Positions 11,186-22,306 of a DNA stretch of 64,000 nucleotides are shown here, one piece after another (within the stretch, counting starts at the first letter, position 1; the number at the start of each line of letters is the position of its first letter). The notes beneath the pieces are model-generated. The model searched no databases. It was not told the origin of the DNA and saw only the letters and a list, made by a program, of their open reading frames with translations. Origin of the DNA: Phaseolus vulgaris (Eukaryota > Streptophyta > Magnoliopsida > Fabales > Fabaceae); contig NC_023756.2 in the NCBI RefSeq assembly GCF_000499845.2, forward strand, positions 31,835,660 through 31,899,659, given 5' to 3'. Both the position numbers and the translations under genes were made by a program.

Positions 11186-11561
11186 GCCTCCTAGAGAGCC
11201 CTTGTTTAACGTCATATAGATTGACACTTGTTTCTCTAAGGTGGATGACCTCTTTGTTGGAACAATTTCCTGGTTAGATCTTTAGTTTTTCTAGAGTATG
11301 GACTTTAAATTTCAATAATTCCATCAGTCCTAATTTCTTTGACAACCCATAAACTTGACCCTTGTATCTTCAAGTATCTTGGTTGCAATTTTAGCTTTGT
11401 GGTTTTTAACATAATTGGTTGACCAGATTTAAATTTATCCTACACTATAATTGCATCCTTTTTAACCTTGTCTTCCTCCTTTATATATGATGTAGGTGAC
11501 TCTTTATTAGTGAGTTTCTTTTTTATAGATTCTGGTGCAAGATGTTTCTTTTTTTCAATTG
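11186..11561 (-). pseudogene. Degenerate retroelement coding remnant
   Basis: On the minus strand a frame interrupted by stops reads pieces such as LWVVKEIRTDGIIEI and YSRKTKDL, which resemble the C-terminal end of retroelement integrases (a beta-barrel of the VVKEIxxDGxIEI type). No start or intact domain is present. This is the sequence into which E2 (TSD CCTAT) inserted; it continues for 8 bp at 23793-23800. The assignment is weak. Confidence 0.3.
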
Positions 11562-11566
11562 CCTAT

Positions 11567-12456
11567 TGTACCGTCCTGGTAGTCGGAAGTGATGTCGTGG
11601 CATCGAGCTATTATGTAGGCGTGTTGAGCAGGGCCCATGGCTGGCAGAAGGGAAGGAAGTCGGGGGGCTCGTGTGGTTGCCAGTTGTTAAGTTGGCGTGC
11701 CCCGGTCTCTAGCATACCTAAACCGGCGGTCACCGGGTTTGAGATGAAGTGGCCAGATGCGAACCCTCGACGACCTAGTGGTTAGAGATCGCCGAAACAA
11801 GGACATCGTAGAAGATGAAGTCAGATAGTCATTTCCTAGCTAGCCAGAGGATGAGGTCGGGAGACGGCTTACCTGAACATACACGGTGAAGCAAGTAAAG
11901 TAGATCATGAAGGCGGCCGGCGAGACCACAGGGAAGGTGTGTACGAAGGCACCCGAACTCGCCACTCAGAAGAGATCACGCTCCAAGGCAGCTATGCACT
12001 GAGTTGTGTCATGCATAAGTAACTTAGCCAAAAGCCTGAAGAGTAAGAAGTGGCGCCCAAGTCAAGGATGCTCCAGATGGTGACACGTGTACAGCCGGAT
12101 GCGAGCCACGTGTCCAGATGTGTAACTGTCAAGAAAGAGAAAGTGCGCAGGTATATAAGAGATTCTAATGAACTTCTGAGGTACGCACGTTTAGATTGCT
12201 TCTTTACGCTTGCGGGTCTTGAGTACGCTGAGAGAGAATTTTACACGGTTCCTTAGAGTTCTTGAGTTTTCTCTTAGTATTTGGTGGTTCAGTCGCTGAC
12301 TTGGGCGTCGGAGCGTGATCGGCCGCAGCGGCGCCGTTCTGTCTTTTGCAGGTTCTTGAGGTGAATCACGGTGAAGGACGGAGGCTAACACGGCGCAGAA
12401 GTCGATCCAGGTTTGACGAGGCAAGGTTCTTGCGTCCCGGTCAACAGGCAGGATCA
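11567..12456 (+). repeat. 5' LTR of E2 (890 bp)
   Basis: TGTACCGTCCTGG to GGCAGGATCA. It has paired G-box words (ACACGTG near 12082, CCACGTG near 12108) followed by GTATATAAGAG at about 12150, the likely TATA box, and the U5 block at 12295-12352. Confidence 0.93.
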
Positions 12457-12458
12457 TC

Positions 12459-12475
12459 AGGCGCCCACCGTGGGG
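12459..12475 (+). other. Primer-binding site, tRNA-Lys type
   Basis: AGGCGCCCACCGTGGGG starts two bases after the LTR. It primes minus-strand DNA synthesis from a plant tRNA-Lys(CUU); the tRNA identity is from memory. Confidence 0.8.
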
Positions 12476-12846
12476 CCGTGTAAAACCTGTTCCCATCCAC
12501 AGCGTGAGTTCTTGGAAGTTTCTGCAGTTTTGTGTGGTTGTGTGCTGGTGCAACCATTTTCCGCCGTTCATCTAAGTTTTGTTCGGTAGTTTTGTGTTTT
12601 CCACCGTTCGTTTGAGCTCTCGTTCGGTGAGGTGAGGTTTTTCGCTGCTTACGCAAGTTTTAATCGGTGAGATCTAAGTTTCGCCGTTCGTTCGTGGTGG
12701 AGTAGTGAGTTTCTGTGAAGGTCTGCTGTTGAGGTTGTGTTCTTGAAGTTCTTTGGAGTTTTGCGAAGCTCTGACCGATTTATCGCTGAATCGATCGTCG
12801 CTGAAGAAGGTGTTGTTTGTCGCTCTTTGTGACCTGTCAAGTTTTC

Positions 12847-14080
12847 ATGAGAAAGATGAGAAGCAACCGTTCAAGTCCGGTTGCGCCAGTTGCTGCTGAA
12901 GGCGCCATGACTATGGCGCAGATGGTGGAAATCATGCGTGCGTTGCAGGCGAATGTGGAAGCCTCACGCATAGAGTAGGCAAAGATGCATGAGGACCTGG
13001 TCGCCTCTCAGGCCAGGAATGAAGAGCTTAGCAGAGTTACTGAGGAATTGCGCCAAGCTCTTCAGGAGCAGCGAGGGCGCCCAGTCCCTGAAGAGGTCGC
13101 GCCGTCAACGCCTATCTCTGCGAGTGTGGTACCCGTGAAGGCTGTTTTTACCGGCGTGGAGGATCCCGAGGCACATCTCACCACGTTCCACACGCAAATG
13201 ATGCTGTCAGGAGGATCGGATGCTGTGTATTGCAAGATGTTTGTGAGTACACTCCAGGGGACGGCGCTGGAATGGTTTGTGAGCCTGCCTACAGGTCACA
13301 TAACCAATTTCCAGTAGTTTTCGAAGATCTTCGTCGAGCAATACATAGTGAACAAGGCGCCGCCTAGGGTGTCTTATGATCTGTTCGAAATAAGGCAGTA
13401 CCAGGGAGAGTCCCTCAGGGACTACTTGAATCGTTTTGGGGCGCAGATGGTCCGCTCGCCGGCCAAGGACGAAGAGATGTTGGTCTACGCATTCAAGAAG
13501 GGCGTGCTGCCGGGACCTTTCTGCGAGGCGTTGATCAGGGCTCACACCGCCACGTTTGCTGAGGTTAGGCGACTTGCAGTGGCCCACATCGCCGATGAAA
13601 GTGAGGTCGCCGAGAAGAGGGGAAGCGTGGCCCCCGCTAGGCCACGTGCCCAGACCAGGATCCAGCCACAGAGGGTGCTAGAGACAGCAGCGGCCAAGAG
13701 GGATCAGAGGACTCGCCATCCTTATGATCCAAGGAAGAACAAGGGCAGGGGCCCAGGGCGCCCTCAACTGGCACGTCGGGAGTACAATCGCCCGCCGAAG
13801 CATAAGTTTGTCATGGGGTTGGTGGACCTGATCGCCATTCCCAATATAGCAGCCAGGCTTAAGGCGCCCGAGAAGGTGGGCGACAAGGTGTTGGGACCAA
13901 AGCCAGACGCCTGGTGCGAATTCCACCAGGGCTTTGGCCACACCGTGGACTCATGTTTGGCTTTAGGATACCAGCTCGACGACCTGGTCAAGAGCGGGTT
14001 CCTAAATGATTACTTGCTGGATAGAAGGCGGGGGGCGCGTCGAGCTCCCAGCCAGCAGGTGGTGAGGCTCAGCAGCACGA
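12847..14080 (+). pseudogene. gag: Tat gag, two nonsense codons, element E2
   Basis: Starts at the ATG shared with E1. Compared with the open E1 frame it has TAG at 12976-12978 and at 13315-13317, both where E1 reads CAG. It also has a 48-bp in-frame deletion near 13110 between two ACGCC repeats, and a 1-base deletion near 14028 that shifts the frame before protease. The gag domain (FHTQMMLSGGSDAVYCKMF) and knuckle WCEFHQGFGHTVDSC are otherwise preserved. It would encode the capsid precursor but cannot be translated as one chain. Confidence 0.9.
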
Positions 14081-15038
14081 GATGCCTACTCACGAAGAGA
14101 TCCACACCATTGCAGGAGGTTTCTCGGGTGGTGGATGCACCGCGTCACAGAGGAAGAAGTATGCGAGGTCTGTGATGACGGTGAACATGTTCGAGGACCA
14201 CTCACCAGACGTGGACATCACGTTCACAAGGGAAGATCTCAGGGACGTTGTGCCTCATGACAACAATTCAATAGTCATCTCGCTTGTTACAGCGGGAAGG
14301 AAGGTCCATAGAGTTCTGGTCGACCAAGGAAGCTCGGCAGATGTGATGTTCTGGCCGACTTTCACACAGTTGCAGTTGCCCCTTGACCAGCTGAGGCCCT
14401 ATGGAGGGTGTTTGTATGGTTTCGCTGGCGATCAGGTGGAGGTCAGGGGGTATATAGAGTTGAGAACTACCTTCACGGATGAGGCGGGCTCGAGAACGGA
14501 GAAAATCAAGTACCTCGTCGTGAACGCCCCCTCAGCATATAACATTCTGTTGGGGAGGCCAACACTCAACAGAATAGGAGCTGTGCCTTCGACCAGGCAT
14601 ATGAAGGTGAAGTTGTCGTCGATGGAAGGGGTAGTGATAACCATCAAATCTGACCAGAAAGAAGCGAAGAAGTGCTATGAGAATAGCCTGAAAAACAAGA
14701 GGTCAGTGAGTTACATCACGATGACGCCGCCTCCCGGTGTGAAGCCCAAGCCAGCGGAGTGGCGAGTTGTTGGTGCAGCGATGGGGGTGGCCGCCGGAGG
14801 CGACGTCGCCATGTTGGATGCTGAGGCTGAGGGAGAGAACGCTGAGCGGGAAGAAGAGGCGAGGAACCGCCCAGAGGAAGCGAGGGAGCTGGGAATCGCC
14901 AGGGCGGTGATCGCCAGGGAAGCTAGACCCAAACCCGTCGAGGAATGGCATGAAAGGGAGATCGGGGGAAAGGTCTTCAAGTTGGGAAGATCCTTGGAGG
15001 CTGAGCTCCAAGACCAGATTGCCAAGGTGATAGAGTGA
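14081..15038 (+). pseudogene. pol: Tat protease and linker, element E2
   Basis: Reading frame displaced by the 1-base deletion at about 14028. It contains the aspartic protease active-site region RKVHRVLVDQGSSADVMF and the following ILLGRPTLNRIGA flap-like region, then an acidic, low-complexity linker. It ends at TGA 15036-15038, where E1 has an arginine codon (CGG) in VIERHLDAFAW. In an intact element this part cleaves the polyprotein. Confidence 0.88.
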
Positions 15039-16757
15039 CATCTTGATGCTTTCGCATGGTCTGCTTCAGACATGCCGGGAATTGACCCCGACTTCTTGTG
15101 CCATCATCTAGCAATGGACAACCAGGTCAGACCAGTGCGACAGAGAAGGAAATTCAACGAGGAGAGAAGGCAGGCGATCAGGGATGAAACCCAGAAGCTC
15201 CTCGCTGCAGGCCATATCAGGGAAGTCCAGTACCCTGAGTGGCTAGCCAATGTCGTGCTGGTGAAGAAGAGTAATGGGAAATGGTGCATGTGCGTCGATT
15301 TCACTGATCTGAACAAGGCTTGCCCAAAGGATTCGTATCCTCTGCCGAGCATAGACGCCCTGGTGGACAGTGCTGCAGGGTGTAAGTTGCTGAGTTTCCT
15401 GGACGCCTTCTCGGGGTACAAACAGATAAAGATGCATCCCATGGATGAAGAGAAGACTGCCTTCATGACGGAGAGATCGTGCTACTGCTACAAGGTGATG
15501 CCTTTTGGGCTGAAGAACGCAGGGGCCACGTACCAGAGGTTGATGGATCGGGTACTTGCACCAATGCTGGGAAGGAATGTGCAAGCGTACGTGGATGACA
15601 TGGTCGTGACCTCGCCAGAGAAGAGCAAGCACATTGCGGACTTGGAGGAGTTGTTCACTACGATCGCCAAGTTCAGGTTAAAGCTGAATCCCGAGAAGTG
15701 CATCTTTGGCGTGGAGGCGGGGAAGTTCTTGGGCTTCCTCTTAACCGAAAGAGGAATAGAGGCCCATCCTGATAAGTGTGCTGCCATCTTGGCGATGAGG
15801 AGCCCGGCTACCGTGAAGGAAGTGCAACAACTTACAGGTCGGATGGCCGCCCTGTCTCGTTTCGTATCAGCCAGTGGAGAGAAGGGCCATCCGTATTTTC
15901 AGTGTTTAAGGCGAAACAACAAGTTTGCCTGGACGAAGGAGTGTGAAGAGGCCTTCGTTAAGCTTAAAGAGTACCTGGCGAGCCCGCCGGTTTTGTGCAA
16001 ACCGCTGGCAGGAACCCCCCTCAGGTTGTATTTTGCTGTAACTGAGAGGGCGGTAAGTGCGGTGCTCGCCCAAGACCAGGACCAGGCTCAGAAGCCTATT
16101 TATTTCGTCAGCAAGGTGTTGCAGGGCCCGGAGATGAGATATCAGGCCTTGGAGAAAGCTGCACTGGTAGTGGTTTTTTCGGCGAGAAGGTTACGCCACT
16201 ATTTCCACAGTTTCACAATACTGGTGATGACCGATTTGCCCATCCAGAAGGTTCTGAAGAAGCCCGATGTAGCTGGGAGGATGGTGAAGTGGGCGGTGGA
16301 GCTGTCGGAGTTCGATATCAAGTATGAGCACCGAGGTCCGATCAAGGGGCAGATTTTCGCTGATTTCGTGGTCGAGCTCTCGTCAGAAGCAACACGAGTT
16401 GAGCGGGATGATTTTCGTTGGGTGCTTTCGGTGGATGGATCGTCGAACCAGCAGGGTAGCGGTGCTGGAGTCATCTTGGAAGGGCCCAACGGCGTGCTGA
16501 TTGAGCAGTCCCTGAGGTTTTCCTTTAAAGCCAGCAACAATCAAGCAGAGTATGAGGCGCTGATCGCCGGAATCTTGCTGGCCAAGGAGATGGGAGCTAG
16601 GGTGCTGGTGGCTAAGAGTGACTCACTGTTGGTCACGGGACAAGTAACAGGCGAGTTCCAAGCCAAGGATCCACAAATGGCGGCTTACCTGGAGTATGTA
16701 CAGGAGTTGAAGAGTTCCTTTGTCTCCTTTGAAGTGGTGCATGTGCCCAGAGAGTAG
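15039..16757 (+). pseudogene. pol: Tat reverse transcriptase, RNase H and archaeal-type RNase H, element E2
   Basis: The frame is open from 15039 to TAG 16755-16757. RT (RVT_1) shows VDFTDLNKACPKDSYPLP, the motif A aspartate in FLDAFSGYKQIKMH and the catalytic YVDDMVV near 15590. RNase H follows with LRLYFAVTERAVSAVLAQ and YQALEKAALVVVFSARRL. A second RNase H starts at LSVDGSSNQQGSGAGVILEG (about 16425) with NNQAEYEALIAGI, the Tat hallmark. The closing TAG replaces CAG of VPREQNA, as seen in the composite element. The segment copies RNA to DNA and removes the RNA strand. Confidence 0.92.
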
Positions 16758-18245
16758 AATGCCCAAGCTGACTTGCTAGCTAAGCTCGCCAGTTCAGGCA
16801 AGGGGGGTAGGCAGAGGACGGTGATCCAAGAAACTCTGAAGACGCCTAGAGCATTTGTGGCAGATCACCTGGTTCTTCAGATAAGCAAATCGACGGAGAA
16901 AGCGGCGAGGAGTCACAGGTCTTTAACTCAGGAGACCTTGAGATCGCCGAGAATAAGGGTGTGTCGGGATGAGAAGGTAAACGTGGCACAGGTCTGCACT
17001 ACCCATGAGCCAGACACCTGGGTAACACAGTACAAGCGATGCCTGGTGGATGGCCTTCTCCCACTGGATCCGACGGAGGCCAGGAAGATAAAGAAGAATT
17101 CCAGCAAGTTCACGATGATTGATGGCGAGTTGTATAGGTTTGGGTTCACACACCCACTCCTAGAATGTGTGCACGGAGAGAAATGTACAAGAATCATGGC
17201 CGAGCTCCATGAAGGGATTTGCGGAAGTCACGTCAGGGGTCGAGCTCTGGCCGCAAGAACCCTCCGTGCAGGTTACTACTGGCCAACAATGAGGGAGGAC
17301 TGCAAGAAGTACGCACAGTGTTGCAAGCAATGCCAGCAGCACGCCGATTGGCACAAAGCGCCTCCCGAGGAGTTGAAGTCGATTTACAGCCCTTGGCCGT
17401 TCCATACATGGGGGATCGACATTCTGGGACCTTTCCCATTGGCGATCAGGCAGATGAAGTACTTGGTGGTGGCAATTGAATATTTCACCAAGTGGATTGA
17501 AGCGGAACCAGTGGCCCAGATCACCGCACACAAGATCGAGAGCTTTGTGTGGAAGAACATCGTGTGCCGGTTTGGTGTGCCCAAGCGCCTGGTGTCAGAT
17601 AACGGGACTCAGTTTGCAAGTCACCTGTTGAAGAAGCTGTGCGAAGAGGTGGGAATTCAACAAGTATTTGCATCCGTCGAGCACCCTCAGACAAATGGCC
17701 AAGTAGAGTCAGCCAATCGGGTATTGCTGAGAGGTTTGAAGAGAAGGCTAGAGAAAGCCAAGGGATCGTGGGCTGAGGAGGTACCTCGTATAGTTTGGGC
17801 GTACCACACCACTGAGCAGTCAGGAACCCATGAGACCCCGTTTAGCCTGGTCTATGGATGTGACGCAATGATTCCAGTGGAAATCCAAGAGAGCTCGCCG
17901 AGATTCCAGAACTTTGTAGCGGAAGACTCGAATGAGGAAAGAAGGCTGAATCTGGATTTGCTGGTTGAGGTCAGGGAGGAGGCGAGAGTAAAGGCTGAGG
18001 CAGTGAAAAGAAGGATTGAACGAAGGTATAACTCGAAGGTGATGCCAGGGCAGTTTAAAGAAGGCGACCTGGTGATGAGGAAGGCCCACCAGTACGAGAT
18101 GGAGAACAAGTTGTCGCCTAAGTGGTCGGGACCGTTCAGGATAACCGAGGCGCTCGGGAACGGCGCCTACCGCTTAGAAACGTTGGAAGGAGGGGCGATT
18201 CCTCGCACTTGGAACGCCACGCACCTCAAGTTATATTACAGTTAA
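16758..18245 (+). pseudogene. pol: Tat integrase, element E2
   Basis: Continuous in frame from the TAG at 16755 to the natural stop at 18243-18245. It has the HHCC zinc-binding region (HEGICGSH to CCKQCQQHA, about 17205-17345) and the catalytic D, D, E in WGIDILGPF, VSDNGTQF and QTNGQVES (about 17410-17710). The C-terminal barrel ends WSGPFRITEALGNGAYRLE. It would insert the DNA copy into the chromosome. The frame itself is intact, but it depends on upstream parts that carry stops. Confidence 0.9.
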
Positions 18246-18670
18246 AAGCTTTGTAAGTAAAAACAAACACGATGAGTTTGCAAGCTTTCTGTTAAAACAG
18301 TTTGAAGGGGGCACTCTTTTTTCCCTAAGAAGGGTTTTTAATGAGGCCACCCAATAAAGAAGAGTTTTTGAAGTTTAAAGTGTTTTAGATTGCATGCTTG
18401 TTGTTATTGCGAAAGTTTTGAAAAAAAGACCTTGTCACTCGAATGTGATTTAAGGCGAGTTTTGAAGTTATGTCGCATGCTTTCTAAAAAGTTTCTAAGT
18501 CCCCATCGTTTTTCGGCGATTGGCGGCATCAGTTGAAGTTAAAAGTCCTCATCGTCTTTCGGCGATCGGGGGAACCGACAATGTTTAAAAGACCTCAACG
18601 CACTCGCGCGTCCTGAGGCGAGAAAGAGATAAAGACCTCCTCGTCGTCGAGCGAGTGCAGGCGAGAAAGA

Positions 18671-18865
18671 GTAAAAAGTCCTCAGTGCCTCCAGGGGAGA
18701 GAAGATGTAGCCTCTGGGGCAATGTAGAGGCACCAGTAAAAAGTCCTCAGTGCTTCCAGGGGAGAGAAGATGTAGCCTCTGGGGCAATGTAGAGGCACCA
18801 GTAAAAAGTCCTCAGTGTTTCCAAGGGAGAGAAGATGTAGCCCCTGGGGCAATGTAGAGGCACGA
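18671..18865 (+). repeat. Tandem array, 3 units of 65 bp
   Basis: Units begin GTAAAAAGTCCTCAGTG at 18671, 18736 and 18801 and differ by a few bases. Each contains GGGGAGAGAAGATGTAGC and GGGGCAATGTAGAGGCAC. They sit in the E2 3' region. Confidence 0.9.
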
Positions 18866-19087
18866 GTTAAAGACCTTCTCGCCGATGAGCGAGTTCAGGC
18901 GAGTTAAAGACCTTCTCGCCGATGAGCGAGTTCAGGCGAGTTAAAGACCTTCTCGCCGTCGAGCGAGTTCAGACGAGTTAAAGACCTTCTCGCCGTCGAG
19001 CGAGTTCAGGCGAGTTAAAGACCTTCTCGCCGTCGAGCGAGTTCAGGCGAGATAAAGTCCTTCTCGTCTTGAACGAGTTCAGGTACG
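18866..19087 (+). repeat. Tandem array, 6 units of 37 bp
   Basis: Units begin GTTAAAGACCTTCTCGCC at 18866, 18903, 18940, 18977 and 19014, with a decayed sixth at 19051. Each unit holds GAGCGAGTTCAGGCGA. The two arrays abut exactly. Confidence 0.9.
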
Positions 19088-19683
19088 GTGTGGAGGGTGG
19101 AAGAAGTTTAAAGGATAGCTAAGGTAGGTTCGAAGAGAACACTTAGCTCTTCGGCTTACTGTTCTGAAAGTCAGGGAAGGTAGAGAAGGATCCGAAAGGC
19201 GCCTCTACCCCCAGATGAGGGAACAATGGCCAAGTTATGAAGGCAAGGGGAAGCTGGTATCGCCAAGACTCTTTGGCGATCAGAAGAAATTCAAGCGATG
19301 GCAAGAGTTAAGGCCCGTTTCGATGGAGCAGATCAGGTGAACTATGCCTTAAACTATCAGTTGAGTTGAAACTCGCTATTTAGAAAGTGGTTTCGCGCTG
19401 AGGTTCATTGCCTTAAAGTTCACAAGTTATTAGAATGATATCGTTCGAAAGTTGATAGTTTGAAGCAGTTAGTAAACAGTTGCGCTCGCAGAATTGCTAA
19501 GTCAATTTCGTTTAAGCGATTTTTTACAAGGAAAAGCAATGCAAACAGAGAGATTGTAAGAAGAAGCAGAAAACTTCATAACAAAGTGGTATCAGTTCAA
19601 AATACATATACCAAAAAAGGAAAAGTTATTACAAGTAAGTTGTGTAAGAGAAAAACAGAGGAATAAGTGATGGAGGGAAGCAG

Positions 19684-22306
19684 CTAATCTTCAGAAGGAA
19701 CGATCTTCCCATCCACCACTTCGTTCTTTAGTGACACCACGGAGAGGTCCAAATCAGGGTACTGGCAGGCAAATTGCTCCAGGGCGGCGTCAAACCCAGC
19801 AGCGAGGATTTGGGCGGAGCTCAGCTCGAGCTCTTCAGTTTGCTTTTTGAGCCCCTTGGTCTGCTGTTCTAACTCATCAGCTCATTTCTTTAGTTCTTCA
19901 GTTGTCTCACGAGCTTGAATGAGGTCTTCAGCAACCTTCTTGTTTTCCTCCTGCGCCTGGGCCAGCTCTGCGGCGATCTTTTCATTCTCCTTTATGGCTT
20001 CGGCGAGCTTAGCCACGGTGTCATCCCTCTCTTTCTCGACTTTTCCTAAGAGGACCTCCCGATCTACTGACCTCTTCTCAAGGCTCTCTACCTTGGCTGC
20101 ATCTGCTTTGATCGATGCCTCCAAGTCAGCCACCTTGATACGGTAGGGAACTAGTTTGCTCTCCAGCTCAATTTTCTCTTGAGCTAGGAAGTGCACCTTC
20201 TGGCGTAGATCGGTGGCCTCCTTACGCGCCACCCTCAGCTCAGTGCTCATGGCGTCCTCCACCCGCGAGTGCTCGATTTCCGCCATCATAAGGTTGCAAG
20301 ACAACTTCTCTGCCTCGATCCTTATTAGGCGATTCTCCTCTTGGAGCACGGAGATGTCGTCCTGAAGTTTTTTGCTGGAGCTCTCCACAGCTTTTGATAT
20401 GATGGAGGGGAGGTCCTCTGCCATCATTCTGAGTTTGGCTGTGAAGGGTCCCCAGATCCCTTTAACCGTGAGGGGAAGGCTTGCAGCCGCTGTTGGTGGA
20501 GGCGCTGAAGGAGCCTGGTGCTGGCTCTCACCGCCGCCCTCTTGGATTGGTAAAGGTTGGACTTCTTGGCGTGGTGGTGATGTAGGGGATTCAGTGATGA
20601 TTATCGGCGAGTTATGAGCGCCTTCATCCCCACCTGGCGCAGCTTCGGCGATTGAGGCTGTTGAAGGAGGACCCTTTCCAGCAGATACGAATGGCGTGGA
20701 GGCGCTCGGAGGATTCTCCATGAAGTTGGGCTCAGTAGCCTCAACCCCAGGAAATGCAGCCGCCAAAGGTACTGCTTGAACTGGCGGTGTTGGAGCTGGG
20801 GGAGAAGGCGGTGTTGGTGTTGGAGCCGGGGGAGAAGGCGGTGTTGGTGTTGGAAGAGGAGGTGGAGCAGGTGGTGAAGAAGGTGCCACCCTTCTCCTTT
20901 TGGTGATGAGGCCATCCTCAGTTGCCTCATCGTCCTCTTCTTCATCTTCTAGGACCACCTGAGGAGTTTTCCTCTTTGGCTTCCTCAAGATGAGTTTCTT
21001 GCGCTGTTGAGCGGGCAATGCTTCTGAGGGAGCCGGGCCTTGAGGGGGCGATCTGCCCTGAGCAGCGGCGATCTCCACCACTGAGTTGGGCACAGTTTGG
21101 GAGCCCGACACCAACCCGTGGGCTCGGGCGAGCGCCCTCAATTCAGCTAATTTGCCTTTACCCAGCATGAGATCTGCATAGTACAAAAGTATACAAGTAA
21201 GCTCAAAGACAAAGGTAAATCATATCAGTAAGTGTGCAAATGAGACAAACAAATGGTGCAGGAAATAAAAACCAAGTCTAGTGCGCAACAGACAAGACGC
21301 CCAGTAATAGATAACAGAGATGCAGCACAGGGCAAAAACTTAAATGTTGAGGTAAGCACTAACCTATGCGAGCCTCGAGTTGGTCCTCGAAGAACTCGAA
21401 GGAGATGATCGAAGAGGTGAGAAAGGTGATGTTAGCGGCTGCCACGCTCTTCCAGAAGAGGCATAGGTCTTTGTCCAGCTCGCCCATGTTGTCGGGGCTT
21501 CTTGGCTTTCTGAAGCTTCCCTTGGAGTCCTTATTTCCCTTGTTCACCCAGTACAAGGGAAAGCCATCGAGCAGCGAAGTGTCCCGGTCACTTTGGCGCA
21601 CTTGGACGAATTTTCCCTTCCAATCCTTGTAAGATTGCTGGAAGATAGAAAGGATCAACCTCCCAGCAATTCCGTTCAGGCTCACCCAAAGGCGATCTCC
21701 AGGGTTCTTGTCCTCGAACAGGAAAAGGAACACATCTACCGAGGCCGGTAGTCCCAAATGCGCGCACAAAATTTGAAACGCCCGCACGAATGCCCAGCTG
21801 TTGGGATGGAGCTGGGCGGCGGCGATGTCGAGCTCGGTTAAGAGTTCCCGTTCGAAACGGGTAAGGGGAAACCTAAGTTTCACCTTCTCGAAGAGGGTGG
21901 TATACACAAAGCAGAACAACTCGCCGTTGTTCCCTTTGTCATCTGCGCAGACTGGCATGTCGGGGGGGCAAGGCAGCACCATCAGCTTGTCATCGTGCTC
22001 CTTGTGGAACGAAAGGTTGGGCTCGTCCCCTTTCTTCAATCGAAGCACCGCCAGAGCAGAGTTTACTGAAAAGGTCTCCTTCAGCAAAGTTGAGGTGGCC
22101 CATGGGTATAGCTTCTTGTAGTCTGGAGAGGCGATGGAGGCACCTCCGGCGATGGGTGGAGTTGCCTGAGCAAGGTTGGGGTGAGAGGTTGCAGGCCTCT
22201 CAGCCTGGGAGGAGGGAGCACCAGGTGCTCGCGGTGGGTTATGAGCTTGAGATGGAGGGTTTCGCGACGAGGGAGGAGGATTCGCGGTGATCTTTGAACG
22301 AGCCAT
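19684..22306 (-). pseudogene. Antisense spliced gene of E2, gypsy-type 'Transposase_28'-like protein
   Basis: Opposite strand to gag-pol. The first coding exon (22306-21364) encodes about 314 residues with a proline-rich start, then FPLTRFERELLTELDIAAAQ and LHPNSWAFVRAFQILC, which resemble the plant 'putative gypsy-type transposon' family (from memory). A 190-bp intron 21363-21174 has GTTAGT at the donor and TATGCAG at the acceptor and joins in frame as ARI-D-LMLGKGKLAEL. The second exon gives a proline-rich segment, a nuclear-type basic run and a long coiled coil (VLQEENRLIRIEAEKL onwards). A TGA at 19882-19884 interrupts the coiled coil; the frame stays open beyond it to TAG 19684. A 5' UTR intron (22546-22315, AAAG|GTACTC to TTTGCAG) is also likely. 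Function unknown. Confidence 0.78.

Larger units (their letters stand above)
18246..19683. other. 3' non-coding region of E2 with tandem repeats
   Basis: Follows the integrase stop. It holds the 65-bp and 37-bp tandem arrays listed separately, and many gaGCGAGTTCAGGCGAG words. No sense-strand ORF is credible. The region lies 3' of the antisense gene and could supply its terminator. Confidence 0.7.

Noticed and set aside
11186..11561. Intact host exon on the minus strand
   Set aside because: Interrupted by stops and similar only to retroelement integrase ends; no splice signals were found.
14028..14090. Programmed frameshift between gag and protease in E2
   Set aside because: E1 is continuous in the same frame, so a simple 1-base deletion explains it.
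18866..19087. CRISPR-like array
   Set aside because: The 37-bp units are contiguous with no unique spacers, and the context is a plant retrotransposon 3' region.
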